Origin: Hymenobacter sp. BT188
Lineage (GTDB): Bacteria > Bacteroidota > Bacteroidia > Cytophagales > Hymenobacteraceae
Length of the DNA stretch: 64,000 nucleotides
Reading direction: 5' to 3'
NCBI RefSeq assembly: GCF_014333585.1
Contig: NZ_JACSCW010000004.1
Coordinates: forward strand, 558,001-622,000
Under the pieces are notes generated by a model. The model was not told where the DNA came from. It searched no databases and worked only from the letters and a program-made list of their open reading frames with translations. Shown piece by piece: positions 17,741-26,077 of the stretch; within the stretch, counting starts at the first letter, position 1; every line of letters begins with the position of its first letter. A program made the translations under genes and the position numbers.

Positions 17741-19870
17741 ATGAACCATTCCTTACGCTGGCTGGCTGGTGCCTTCGCCCTGACGCTGGGCGTAGCGCAA
17801 GCCCAGACGCAGCCTACTACTTACTCCATGACCACGCCGCCTCTCGCGCCCATCAAGCCCAAGCAGCTGACCTCGCCCTTCGGCACTCGCACCGATAACT
17901 ATTACTGGCTGAATGAGCGCGAAAACCCCGAGGTAATCAGCTACCTCAATGCCGAAAATGCTTACTTCGACAAGCAGATGGCGCCAGCCAAAGAACTGGA
18001 AGACAAACTCTTCAACGAAATCAAAGGCCGGATAAAAGAGCAGGACGAATCGGTGCCTTACCGCGACAACGGCTACTATTATTACACTCGTTACGAGGCT
18101 GGCAGCGAGTACCCTATCTACTGCCGCAAGAAGGGCGATATGAAGGCGCCTGAGGAAATTTTGCTCAATGCCAATGAGTTGGGTAAGGATAAAACCTACT
18201 TCCAGATTGGCGGCTACGAGGTCAGCGACAACAACCTAGTGATGGCCTACGGCGCCGATACAGTAAGCCGCCGCTTGTACACATTGCGCTTCAAGGACCT
18301 GAAAACGGGTAAGCTGTACCCCGAGAAAATCGTGAATACCAGCGGCAATGCCGTGTGGGCCACCGACAACAAGACGCTTTTTTACGCCAAAAAGGACCCC
18401 ACCACGCTGCTGCCTTATCAGGTGTACAGGCACACGCTAGGTACCGATCCCAAGCAGGATGTGCTGGTGTACGAGGAAAAGGACAACACCTTCAACCTAG
18501 GCGTGGGCCGTACCAAGTCGAAGAAGTACATCTTCATCGGAATGGGTAGCACCATGTCCTCGGAGTTGCGCTACATCGACGCCAGCAACCCCACGGCTGC
18601 GCCCAAAGTATTCTTGGCCCGCGAAAGGGACCATCTCTACGACGTAGATCATCTCGGCAACAAGTTTTATATCCGCTCGAATGCGGGTGCTCCCAACTAT
18701 CATCTGCTCGAAACTCCTGTTAGCAACACGGCCAAAACGGCGTGGAAAGAGATTATTCCGCACCGCAAAGACGTGTTTTTGGAGAACATGGAGCTGTTCA
18801 AGAATTTCCTCGTGCTGGGTGAGCGCAAGGAAGGCTTGCTAGGCCTGCGCGTGCGCCCCTGGAAAGGTGAGGAGCACTACCTCAATTTCGGGGAGCCTAC
18901 GTACTCAGCTAGCATCAGCGTGAATCCCGAGTTTGATACGCCAGTGCTGCGCTATTCCTACACCTCGCTTACCACGCCCAATTCCACGTACGACTATAAC
19001 ATGGTCACCAAGCAAAAAACGCTGCTCAAGGAGCAAGCCGTGCTGGGGGGCTTTAACAAGGAAGATTACGTGACCGAGCGCACGTACGCCACGGCCAAAG
19101 ACGGTACAAAGATTCCGATTTCGATTGTCTATAAGAAGGGCTTCAAGAAAGATGGCAATGCGCCGGTGCTTCAGTACGCGTATGGCTCGTATGGCATCAT
19201 CTCCAACGCGACCTTCAGCGCGGCCCGCCTGAGCCTGCTTAACCGCGGCTTTGCTTACGCGCTCTGCCACATTCGGGGCGGGCAGGAAATGGGTCGGCAG
19301 TGGTATGAGGACGGCAAATTGCTCAAGAAGAAAAACTCGTTTACTGACTTCATCGACTGCTCGGAGTTCCTGATTCAACAGAAGTTTACCTCGCCAGCTA
19401 AGCTCTTTGCTCAAGGTGGTAGCGCTGGTGGCCTGCTTATGGGTGCCGTAGTGAACATGCGCCCCGACCTCTACAAAGGTGTACTGGCTGGTGTGCCGTT
19501 CGTGGATGTCGTAACTACTATGCTGGATGAAAGCATTCCGCTCACTACCGGCGAGTATGACGAGTGGGGCAACCCTAACAAAAAGGAATACTACGACTAC
19601 ATGCTCTCGTACTCTCCCTACGACAACGTGAAAAAGCAGCCATACCCCAATATGCTCGTTACCACTGGCCTGCACGACTCGCAGGTACAGTATTTCGAGC
19701 CCGCCAAATGGGTTGCCAAGCTGCGCACCATGAAAACCGATAACAACCTACTGCTACTGCACACTGATATGGCAGCGGGCCACGGCGGCGCCTCGGGCCG
19801 TTTCAAGTCCATTCGTGATGTAGCCCGGCAGCAGGCATTTATGCTGATGCTTTTGGGAATTAAGTCGTAA
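17741..19870 (+). CDS. Secreted S9 family oligopeptidase (oligopeptidase B / prolyl oligopeptidase-like)
   Basis: Serine peptidase cleaving short peptides, probably exported, since the protein begins with a signal peptide (MNHSLRWLAGAFALTLGVAQAQ). An N-terminal beta-propeller (about residues 60-430) gates the C-terminal alpha/beta-hydrolase domain. Catalytic residues lie in QGGSAGGLL (Ser near 564), TGLHDSQVQYFEP (Asp near 645) and MAAGHGGASGR (His near 681). The RGGQEMGRQWYEDGKLLKKKNSFTDF stretch and the DEWGNP segment are characteristic of oligopeptidase B (PtrB, basic-residue specific) rather than strict prolyl oligopeptidase. Length 709 is normal. A motif copy at 19045 encodes L-G-G-F. 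It follows valS but has its own leader (TACCTTTA at about 17699 is a near -7 match) and its own terminator. Confidence 0.9.
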   Translation: MNHSLRWLAGAFALTLGVAQAQTQPTTYSMTTPPLAPIKPKQLTSPFGTRTDNYYWLNERENPEVISYLNAENAYFDKQMAPAKELEDKLFNEIKGRIKEQDESVPYRDNGYYYYTRYEAGSEYPIYCRKKGDMKAPEEILLNANELGKDKTYFQIGGYEVSDNNLVMAYGADTVSRRLYTLRFKDLKTGKLYPEKIVNTSGNAVWATDNKTLFYAKKDPTTLLPYQVYRHTLGTDPKQDVLVYEEKDNTFNLGVGRTKSKKYIFIGMGSTMSSELRYIDASNPTAAPKVFLARERDHLYDVDHLGNKFYIRSNAGAPNYHLLETPVSNTAKTAWKEIIPHRKDVFLENMELFKNFLVLGERKEGLLGLRVRPWKGEEHYLNFGEPTYSASISVNPEFDTPVLRYSYTSLTTPNSTYDYNMVTKQKTLLKEQAVLGGFNKEDYVTERTYATAKDGTKIPISIVYKKGFKKDGNAPVLQYAYGSYGIISNATFSAARLSLLNRGFAYALCHIRGGQEMGRQWYEDGKLLKKKNSFTDFIDCSEFLIQQKFTSPAKLFAQGGSAGGLLMGAVVNMRPDLYKGVLAGVPFVDVVTTMLDESIPLTTGEYDEWGNPNKKEYYDYMLSYSPYDNVKKQPYPNMLVTTGLHDSQVQYFEPAKWVAKLRTMKTDNNLLLLHTDMAAGHGGASGRFKSIRDVARQQAFMLMLLGIKS

Positions 19871-19883
19871 GGTTTTCCCGCCG

Positions 19884-19922
19884 AAAAAAGCCCCCCAGAA
19901 AATATCTGGGGGGCATTTTTTT
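19884..19922 (+). terminator. Terminator: inverted GCCCCCC motif pair after the S9 peptidase gene
   Basis: GCCCCCCAGA (19890-19899) pairs with TCTGGGGGGC (19905-19914), flanked by an A-run and by ATTTTTTT. One arm carries the G-CATTT variant of the motif and the other the G-CTTTT-type flank. Confidence 0.88.
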
Positions 19923-19944
19923 GTAGCTTCACTAGTACTGGGCT

Positions 19945-20139
19945 TTATTTCGCTTCAGCCTCTCGTTGCTTGGCAGTGAGCTGGTTTTGCAGCTGGAAGG
20001 TTACCTTCTCACAGTCGGCATAGCGCTGCTCGGCTTGGCGTAATTGCTCTTGTGTGGAGCTTAGCTGTAAGTACAAAAAGATGATAAGCCCCAAGGAAAT
20101 AACGAGGGCAATGAGGGAAAGTACATTTTTCATAATCAA
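19945..20139 (-). CDS. Small membrane-anchored coiled-coil protein, 64 residues
   Basis: Short protein with one N-terminal transmembrane segment (VLSLIALVISLGLIIFLYLQL) followed by a heptad-rich helix (SSTQEQLRQAEQRYADCEKVTFQLQNQLTAKQREAEAK). The start may be at 20139 or two codons in (MKN at 20133). Function unknown; such single-pass coiled-coil proteins often act as membrane tethers. It lies downstream of the E2 gene on the same strand but beyond that gene's terminator, so it probably has its own promoter. Confidence 0.6.
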   Translation of the reverse strand: MIMKNVLSLIALVISLGLIIFLYLQLSSTQEQLRQAEQRYADCEKVTFQLQNQLTAKQREAEAK

Positions 20140-20151
20140 CTGATTTAGAAA

Positions 20152-20179
20152 AAGAAAAGCCCGTCCAGTAGACGGGCTT
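20152..20179 (-). terminator. Terminator of the E2 acyltransferase gene
   Basis: AAGCCCGTC (20157-20165) and GACGGGCTT (20171-20179) pair perfectly with a five-base loop; read on the minus strand the stem is followed by a T-rich tract. It lies 45 bases after the E2 stop codon. Confidence 0.8.
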
Positions 20180-20223
20180 ATTCAAGTGCAGCCGCGCCGC
20201 CTGTTAAGGTGCCGCGAGCTACT

Positions 20224-21657
20224 TTAGATAACGGTATTAGAATCGAATTGCTCCAAGTAGTCGGCCACTTTGCGCACGAACATGCCACCCAGCGAGCCAT
20301 CAACCACACGGTGGTCGTAGGAGTGAGAAAGGAACATAAAGTGTCGAATACCAATCAAATCGCCCTGCGGCGTCTCGATAACGGCGGGCTTCTTTTTGAT
20401 AGCGCCCAAAGCCATAATAGCCACCTGCGGCTGCATGATAATGGGCGTACCCATCACGTTGCCGAACGAGCCCACGTTGGATACGGTATAGGTGCCGCCT
20501 TCCAAGTCGCCAGGGGTTAGCTTGTTGATGCGAGCCCGGTTAGCCAGATCATTTACCTTTTTGCTCAACCCGTTTAGGTTCAGCTGATCGGCATTGTGAA
20601 TCACGGGCACAATCAGGTTGCCGGAAGGGAGCGCCACGGCCAGGCCAATGTTAATGTCGCGCTTCTTGATGATGTAGTCTCCATCCACCGATACATTGAT
20701 ATTGGGGAAGTCCTGAATAGCGCGGGCAATAGCCTGAATCAGAATAGGCGTGAAGGTCAAATTTTCTCCCTCACGCTTTTTGTAGGCATCTTTGTGCTTG
20801 TTGCGCCAGTTTACCAGTTCAGTTACATCTGCTTCTACGAAGGACGTGACGTGGGGGGCAATCCGCTTGCTGTCCACCATGCGCTGGGCAATCATCTTAC
20901 GCATGCGGTCCATCTCGATCAATTCCTGGTTGCCACTCACAGAGGGCACAGGCTTGCTGGCGGGCGCCGTAGCGGGCTTGGTAGTCGCTTCGGCTGGTGC
21001 CGCCTGGGGTTGGGCGGTTGGCTGCGCCTGAAGCGGCTGCGCAGCGGGCGCCGACATGGGCTGGGGGGCATTCTGAGGAGTAGGCGCGGCCGCGCTAGCT
21101 GCCTGGCTCAACGACTTCTTGCCGCCTTCCACGTAATCCAGAATATCCTTCTTCGTGACGCGATTTTCCTTGCCAGTCCCGGGCAGATATTCCAGATCAG
21201 CCATTGAAATTCCTTCCTGACGCGCAATGCTCAATACCAGCGGCGAGTAGAAACGGCCAGGCTGAGGCTGCGCTGAATTCTGGTTGGCCGAAGATTGGGC
21301 GGGCTCTGGCAAGTGAGGAATATCAACTGAAATGTCTTCGCCATTATCAGAGGCAGCGGTAGAAACTGCCTCAGGAGCAGCAGCTTGTGCAGCCGGGGGC
21401 GATGTGGCAGCACTGGCGTCGGTCTCGACAATAGCGATGGGAGCACCTACGGCTACCACTTCGCCTTCCTGTACCAGAATCTCCTGCAAAATGCCGGCAT
21501 GAATGGCAGGTACTTCGGTATCTACCTTATCAGTAGCTACTTCCAGTACGGATTCGTCCTGCTCAATTGCGTCGCCTACTTGTTTGAGCCATTTCAGGAC
21601 GGTGCCTTCCATAATGCTTTCGCCCATTTTGGGCATCACCATTTCCACTCGTGCCAT
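20224..21657 (-). CDS. 2-oxoacid dehydrogenase E2 component (dihydrolipoamide acyltransferase)
   Basis: Core acyltransferase of a 2-oxoacid dehydrogenase complex: takes the acyl group from E1 on a swinging lipoyl arm and transfers it to CoA. Domain order: lipoyl domain (residues 1-80) with Lys44 in EVATDKVDTEV; Ala/Pro-rich linker; peripheral-subunit-binding domain (about 137-176: SPLVLSIARQEGIS...); a second Ala/Pro/Gln linker; catalytic domain (about 240-475) with SYDHRVVDGS (catalytic His). Length 477. The E1 and E3 genes are not adjacent, so branched-chain versus 2-oxoglutarate or pyruvate specificity is not decidable; the catalytic domain looks most like the BCKDH/OGDH-type E2 of Bacteroidetes. 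Motif copies at 20853 and 21063 encode A-P-H and A-P-Q within the protein. Confidence 0.92.
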   Translation of the reverse strand: MARVEMVMPKMGESIMEGTVLKWLKQVGDAIEQDESVLEVATDKVDTEVPAIHAGILQEILVQEGEVVAVGAPIAIVETDASAATSPPAAQAAAPEAVSTAASDNGEDISVDIPHLPEPAQSSANQNSAQPQPGRFYSPLVLSIARQEGISMADLEYLPGTGKENRVTKKDILDYVEGGKKSLSQAASAAAPTPQNAPQPMSAPAAQPLQAQPTAQPQAAPAEATTKPATAPASKPVPSVSGNQELIEMDRMRKMIAQRMVDSKRIAPHVTSFVEADVTELVNWRNKHKDAYKKREGENLTFTPILIQAIARAIQDFPNINVSVDGDYIIKKRDINIGLAVALPSGNLIVPVIHNADQLNLNGLSKKVNDLANRARINKLTPGDLEGGTYTVSNVGSFGNVMGTPIIMQPQVAIMALGAIKKKPAVIETPQGDLIGIRHFMFLSHSYDHRVVDGSLGGMFVRKVADYLEQFDSNTVI

Positions 21658-21754
21658 GCGGTTATTGGGGGTTGGGGTTTGTTGGGTGTTGAAGGTCAGA
21701 AAATTAGCTCAGTGCGCGCCATAATATGCGGGGTGGACGCCCGTCAAGCTTCAT

Positions 21755-21762
21755 CAAAGGTA
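21755..21762 (-). promoter_or_regulatory. -7 promoter box of the E2 gene
   Basis: On the minus strand this reads TACCTTTG, a perfect TAnnTTTG match, about 97 bases before the start at 21657. No -33 element is clear. Confidence 0.4.
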
Positions 21763-22028
21763 GGTGTTTTAGCGGGTAGCATAAACTGAGGTGTAGGCAT
21801 GAGGGCGTGCCGATACCAGAAAACAGAGTGTGTTAATCAGAAAGCAGTTGTTTGGGTGTTATAGCTGCTACTCTGAAAACAACCCCACGTTGTTGGACTT
21901 TGAGAACTGATTTCGAAAAAGCTAATACGGAAAGCTTATTTCGCTTATTAACTCCTCTGATCAAATCAATTCTGACGATAGAGCTTGATTTTGTGGCTAC
22001 TATAAAATAGAAGGGTAACCAAGACGCA
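21763..22028. other. Intergenic stretch without a supported gene
   Basis: About 270 bases upstream of the E2 promoter, AT-richer than the neighbouring genes. A 68-codon minus-strand open frame here (21833-22039) has no family look and runs into a hairpin terminator, so I do not call it. I see nothing else. Confidence 0.5.
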
Positions 22029-22069
22029 AAAGTCCCCAATCTAACCTGAGAAGGTAGATTGGGGACTTT
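22024..22069 (-). terminator. Terminator of the lipoprotein gene, 15-bp perfect stem
   Basis: Arms 22029-22043 and 22055-22069 (AAAGTCCCCAATCTA and its inverse) are perfect with an 11-base loop. On the minus strand the stem ends in a short T-run. It lies about 50 bases beyond the lipoprotein stop. Confidence 0.8.
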
Positions 22070-22120
22070 ATATTGGCTAAAGCAAAAAATTAATTAATGG
22101 TAATTGCTGGTCGGGAGGAT

Positions 22121-22969
22121 TTAACGCAGCCGAATTGTGCGGGTGCGACCGTTGATAGTAACCGAGGCAATATTGTCGCAGGACTGTGTGCCTGTAGGAT
22201 CGTAATTCAATAGCATCGTCTTCTGCTGAGAGTTCGTAACGCTGACGGTGCCAGCTACAAAGTGCCGGGCACACCCAATGGCGAATTCCTTTAAGAGTGG
22301 CTGCTCAATCTTGGCGGAATAAGTTATGCCCTGGCGATTAGTTCCTGTTGCTGAACCTGTTACACTGTATTTGTCATCAAGAATAGTGGGAGTGCCGAAG
22401 CCAGCTGTGCGAGTATATTGGCGCTGAGCAGACCAAGTGTGGGTGCCTTCTGAGGTAATAACACTAGCCTGCGCAACGCTTACCGAATAGGAGCCATTGC
22501 CCAAGTTAGTCAGTACGCGGGTGCCCGTGTGTTGCTTGTCGTTCACAAAATATTCCACTGGCGTCACCGTAATAACGGCTCCGGTCTGGCGATAAGGGCC
22601 GCTAAATACGGCCACAAGCTTACCACGACGGGCCACACCGTTGGGCCCTATGCAGTTTGTTAGGCCAAAGTCCAAGGTTAGCGTTTTGGTGGCGGCATCG
22701 TAGGTGCGGGTTGCGCATCCAGAAAGCAGGCGAGCCAGATCGGCGGCGCTAGCTACTGTCGTGCTGCCCGACTGGGTAGCATCCTGCGGGGCCGCTGCAT
22801 TAAGCAGGTCACTGGCAGAAGCATTAGTATCCTCGGCTACTCCGCTGTCTTCGGCCGAAGTAAGGCTTTCAATGGCGGTAGGATCCTGGCTCTTATCGCA
22901 GGATGCGAGTAGCAACATACCACTAGCGATGGTAGCCATGTAAGCCGGACGGAGAGTAAACATTTTCAT
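22121..22969 (-). CDS. Predicted lipoprotein of unknown function
   Basis: Exported lipoprotein: the signal peptide ends in a lipobox LLLASC with Cys24 (start MKMFTLRPAYMATIASG). A low-complexity Ser/Ala/Asp-rich linker (residues about 25-75) follows. The rest is beta-strand-rich and Thr/Gly-rich with four conserved-looking Cys (SGCATRTY, TNCIGPNG, IGCARHF, QSCDNI). The pattern 'tltLDFGltnCiGpnGvaRrGklvavFsG.y...Gavitvtp..yfvnd..h.GtR.ltn' recalls a family of Bacteroidetes surface lipoproteins I cannot name. Probably faces the periplasm or cell surface. It has its own terminator and no obvious partner. Confidence 0.8.
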   Translation of the reverse strand: MKMFTLRPAYMATIASGMLLLASCDKSQDPTAIESLTSAEDSGVAEDTNASASDLLNAAAPQDATQSGSTTVASAADLARLLSGCATRTYDAATKTLTLDFGLTNCIGPNGVARRGKLVAVFSGPYRQTGAVITVTPVEYFVNDKQHTGTRVLTNLGNGSYSVSVAQASVITSEGTHTWSAQRQYTRTAGFGTPTILDDKYSVTGSATGTNRQGITYSAKIEQPLLKEFAIGCARHFVAGTVSVTNSQQKTMLLNYDPTGTQSCDNIASVTINGRTRTIRLR

Positions 22970-23135
22970 AATGCGTGCAAGGGGAAAGGGTGGAGAATGG
23001 GTTCTTTGGTCACTTGGAGGGCGATGAGCTAATAAGGTTTAATAGTACTTTATAAATTTTTAGAAAAAGTTCACCAACCTTTATTTTTTGTATTTACTCA
23101 CCTGTAAACTCCTCAAACTACCATAGTAATAAAAC

Positions 23136-23170
23136 ACCAGACCCGAGCGGCATTGCTGCCATTCGGGTCT
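23136..23170 (-). terminator. Terminator of the cinA-like gene
   Basis: AGACCCGA (23139-23146) pairs with TCGGGTCT (23163-23170); an inner GGCA/TGCC pair strengthens the hairpin. On the minus strand it is followed by a T-rich tract. It lies about 60 bases beyond the cinA stop. Confidence 0.7.
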
Positions 23171-23230
23171 AGTTAACGTTCAGGTATAATTAAGGCTGGT
23201 GCTGATTAGGAATGCGGGTAAGCAGTTATG

Positions 23231-24487
23231 CTAGGGAGCTTTCGGCAAACTCTGTCGCAGCAGATTCAGGATGGTAGTAGTTGTATACTCAATGTTGAGC
23301 TGACGCCCACGGTCAAAAGTGAACTGCTTGCTGATGGTTTGGTGAGCGTCGGCGTAGGCAATGCAGACGGTGCCCACGGGCTTTTCAGGGGTGCCGCCTC
23401 CGGGGCCGGCAATGCCGCTTGTTGCTAGTGCTACATCTACGCCCAAGTGTTTGCGGGCTCCTTCGGCCATCTCGCGCACGGTAGCCTCGCTCACTGCGCC
23501 ATGTGTAGCTAAGGTTTCAGTGCTTACGCCTAGATGTTTGATTTTGATATCGTTATGATACGCCAAAATGCCCCCCAGAAAGTAGCGCGAGCTGCCTGGC
23601 ACGCTGGTTAGCTTGTGAGTCAGGTAGCCGCCCGTGCAACTCTCGGCCGTGCCAATGGTGAGGTTGCGCTCAACTAATAATTGACCAACAGCAGCTTCCA
23701 ACGACACTTCCCCAACGGCAAAAATGTAGTCGCCAAGCCGTTCCTGAAGTAAAGGCAGATGGGCCTCAAGTCGTCCGCGCAGGTCGGGGATTCCATCGTC
23801 GGTGGCGGTGAGGCGGAGGCGTACGGCACCTAGGTGGGGCAGGTAAGCCAGCTTGAAATTGGGGGGCAAACTGTCTTCCCAGTCCGCAATTTTCTCTGCC
23901 AAAAATGACTCACCAATGCCCACTGTCTGAATGACTAGGTGCTCGATGGGCGCTGTATGGAAATGTTCTTTGAGCTTAGGCAACACAATGTCAGTCATCA
24001 TGCGCTTCATCTCAAACGGTACGCCTGGCATCGACACAAACACCACGTTCCTATCCTCGAACCACATGCCCGGCGCCGTACCCACAGCATTGCGGATAGG
24101 AGTGCAGGCGGCGGGCAAATAGGCCTGCTGGCGGTTTACTTCCAGCATGGGCCGGTTGAAGCGGGCAAAGATACCTTCCACATCGCGCAGGGAAGGCTCA
24201 TGCAGCACCAACTCGGTGCGAAAGTACTCGGTGAGAATATGCTTGGTCAGGTCGTCTTTGGTGGGGCCTAAGCCGCCAGTAATCAGCACCACGTCGGCGC
24301 GCTCACGGGCCGCATCCAGCGCCAGCACGATTTCAGCCGCCCGGTCCGAGACACTCGTTATCTGGCGCACTCGTATACCCAGCTTGCCTAGTTCCTGGCC
24401 CATAAAGGCCGAGTTGGTGTCCACAACCTGCCCATAAAGTAGCTCGTCGCCGATGGTAATGATTTCTGCATTAGGTACCTGCCGCAT
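23231..24487 (-). CDS. cinA: CinA family protein (competence/damage-inducible; NMN amidohydrolase domain)
   Basis: Two-domain protein: N-terminal MoCF-like/ADP-ribose pyrophosphatase domain (residues 1-170: AEIITIGDELLYGQVVDTNSAFM, VLITGGLGPTKDDLT, VSMPGVPFEMKRM) and C-terminal nicotinamide-nucleotide amidase domain (about 255-418: TAESCTGGYLTHKLTSVPGSS, LAYHNDIKIKHLGV, ATSGIAGPGGGTPEKPVGTV). It recycles pyridine nucleotides; the competence name comes from co-induction with recA in Gram-positive bacteria and does not itself imply competence here. The ATG at 24487 gives the standard MRQVPNAEIITIGDE start; an in-frame extension to 24559 contains an unrelated hydrophobic stretch. Length 418 is normal. 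Motif copies at 23570 and 23861 lie inside the gene. Confidence 0.93.
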   Translation of the reverse strand: MRQVPNAEIITIGDELLYGQVVDTNSAFMGQELGKLGIRVRQITSVSDRAAEIVLALDAARERADVVLITGGLGPTKDDLTKHILTEYFRTELVLHEPSLRDVEGIFARFNRPMLEVNRQQAYLPAACTPIRNAVGTAPGMWFEDRNVVFVSMPGVPFEMKRMMTDIVLPKLKEHFHTAPIEHLVIQTVGIGESFLAEKIADWEDSLPPNFKLAYLPHLGAVRLRLTATDDGIPDLRGRLEAHLPLLQERLGDYIFAVGEVSLEAAVGQLLVERNLTIGTAESCTGGYLTHKLTSVPGSSRYFLGGILAYHNDIKIKHLGVSTETLATHGAVSEATVREMAEGARKHLGVDVALATSGIAGPGGGTPEKPVGTVCIAYADAHQTISKQFTFDRGRQLNIEYTTTTILNLLRQSLPKAP

Positions 24488-24588
24488 AGAAAGGAATAAG
24501 GAAAGAAAAAGTAGGATGGTTTGGTCCGGTTTGTGCCTTAGCCAGTACGCCCGGCCCATTGGTCGTTACACTTTAGTTGCCCCGAGTT

Positions 24589-25344
24589 ATGAAAAAGATT
24601 CGCTATTCACTCGTATTAACTACGTTGCTTGGTCTGCATGTGGCCGCCTCAGCGCAGGTTTTTCGCTTACCCAAACTGGGGGGCATTTTGACAACCCCAA
24701 CTACCAAGACTCCAACGCAAGGCTCCACTGGTAGCATCACGCAAGATGAAGCCGTCCGTGGCCTCAAAGAAGCTTTGGTGCAAGGTATCAGCAAAGGCGC
24801 CGACCAAGCGTCTCAGCAAGATGGCTTCTACCTCAACAAGCTTATCCGCATTCCGTTTCCGCCCGATGCCCAGCGTGTAGCTAATACGCTGCGTAGCATT
24901 GGCTTAGGTTCACAGGTCGATAAGTTCGAGCTGTCGTTGAACCGCGGCGCCGAGGATGCGGCCAAGAGTGCCAAGCCTATTTTCTTAGCCGCTATCAAAA
25001 GCCTGACCTTTAAAGACGTGTGGGGCATTTTGACTGGCGAGAAAGATGCGGCTACCAACTATCTGCGTCGCACCACTACTACCCAACTCACCACCGCTTT
25101 CAAGCCTATAATCCAGCAGTCGCTTGACAAGGTGAACGCCACCCGCTACTACACCGACCTAACGACGCGCTATAACCGCATTCCGCTGGTGCAGCCCGTC
25201 AATACAGATCTGAACCAGTATGCTACCGACAAAGCCATTGGGGGGCTTTTTACCCTCATCGCGCAGGAGGAAGCCAACATTCGGGAAAATCCGATGGCAC
25301 GCGGCAGTGAATTGCTCAAGCGGGTGTTTGGTAAAAAAATTTAG
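24589..25344 (+). CDS. DUF4197 family exported protein
   Basis: Exported protein of unknown function. Signal peptide MKKIRYSLVLTTLLGLHVAASAQ; I take the ATG at 24589, not an in-frame TTG four codons earlier. The DUF4197 core follows: EAVRGLKEALVQGISKGADQ, NKLIRIPFPPDAQRVANTLRSIGLG, FELSLNRGAEDAAKSAKPIFLAAIKSLTFKDVWGILTGEKDAATNYLR, and the C-terminal AIGGLFTLIAQEEANIRENP...LLKRVFG. Length 251 is normal. Two GGGGGGC motif copies lie in the gene (24678, encoding L-G-G-I; 25240, encoding G-G-L-F). It is divergent from cinA and ends in a motif-pair terminator. Confidence 0.88.
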   Translation: MKKIRYSLVLTTLLGLHVAASAQVFRLPKLGGILTTPTTKTPTQGSTGSITQDEAVRGLKEALVQGISKGADQASQQDGFYLNKLIRIPFPPDAQRVANTLRSIGLGSQVDKFELSLNRGAEDAAKSAKPIFLAAIKSLTFKDVWGILTGEKDAATNYLRRTTTTQLTTAFKPIIQQSLDKVNATRYYTDLTTRYNRIPLVQPVNTDLNQYATDKAIGGLFTLIAQEEANIRENPMARGSELLKRVFGKKI

Positions 25345-25358
25345 CCTTCTTTTAAAAT

Positions 25359-25399
25359 ACTAAAAAGCCCCCCAGCATTACACTGGGGGGCTTTTTAGT
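25359..25399. terminator. Bidirectional terminator: GCCCCCC motif pair, 17-bp perfect stem
   Basis: Arms 25359-25375 and 25383-25399 are perfect inverted copies of ACTAAAAAGCCCCCCAG with a seven-base loop. It separates the convergent DUF4197 gene (+) and the Asp-rich small protein gene (-). Confidence 0.92.
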
Positions 25400-25414
25400 G
25401 TTAATTATAGGTCT

Positions 25415-25765
25415 TTAATAGTCATCATCGTCGCTGATGCGGCCACCACGACCGGAGCGGCTACTCCCGAGGTCATCATCATCATCGGCGATATCAAAGT
25501 CGTCATCGTCATCCAAGGAAGCAAAGCCGCTGCTATCCGGATCTTCCGCAGCTTCGGCAGCAGTGTACTCTTCCTCCGTCATGCTGGCTAGGTCCAGCGC
25601 CTCATCGTGCGAGGAGCCCGTATCGCGCCACATCAGGTAGTCGGCATACTTGGCGCTAAGGCGGTCTTCGGTGCTGCCGATACCAGCGCGGCCGCCACTT
25701 TTGGCGAAGTTATCTAGCTCGTCATCATCGAGCGAATCGTCGTCGAGGTCGTCGTATTGTCTCAT
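25415..25765 (-). CDS. Highly acidic small protein, 116 residues
   Basis: Strongly Asp/Glu-rich protein with no recognised domain. Acidic runs sit at the N-terminus (DDLDDDSLDDDELD), in the middle (LASMTEEEYTAAEAAEDPD) and at the C-terminus (LDDDDDFDIADDDDD), followed by a short Arg/Gly/Ser patch (SSRSGRGGR) and a final DDDDY. A possible folded centre is RLSAKYADYLMWRDTGSSHDEALDLASMTEEEY. Acidic proteins of this kind can act as chaperones or as DNA or ion mimics, but nothing here decides between these. A TATCTTCG near -7 match lies upstream on the minus strand around 25840. Confidence 0.65.
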   Translation of the reverse strand: MRQYDDLDDDSLDDDELDNFAKSGGRAGIGSTEDRLSAKYADYLMWRDTGSSHDEALDLASMTEEEYTAAEAAEDPDSSGFASLDDDDDFDIADDDDDLGSSRSGRGGRISDDDDY

Positions 25766-26077
25766 GGCCGTGTCAGGGCAGGTGATGGGTGAAAGAAGAA
25801 TACTTTAGGCAGCTGTACTACCCTTGGGTAGTTGCGAAGATACGGTCCGAATGGTTTTTGCGTTGGAAATAAAGTCGTTTTTTAACTAATCAATTGTGAG
25901 CGTTCAGCTCAAAACCTGCACAAGAAAGCCTTATTCACCACGTTACGATCCGCACAAATGGATGAGCTTCAATAAAAAGAGAAAGCTGCAGCACTCTTAA
26001 ATTTGGCGAAAATTCAGTTACGAAGCACACACCTGCCGAACATTCATTTTACGAAAAGCGTGGGGCTTTATTCTGCG
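25766..26077. other. Intergenic stretch, no gene seen
   Basis: About 310 bases between the Asp-rich protein gene (upstream side) and the 3' end of the ABC ATPase gene. It must hold the promoter of the former; a weak minus-strand TATCTTCG lies near 25840. No convincing terminator for the lpx-ABC operon is visible here. Confidence 0.4.

Noticed and set aside
23231..24487. CinA as evidence for natural competence
   Set aside because: CinA is an NMN amidase/pyridine nucleotide enzyme and widespread in non-competent bacteria; it is not used as support for the uptake-sequence idea.
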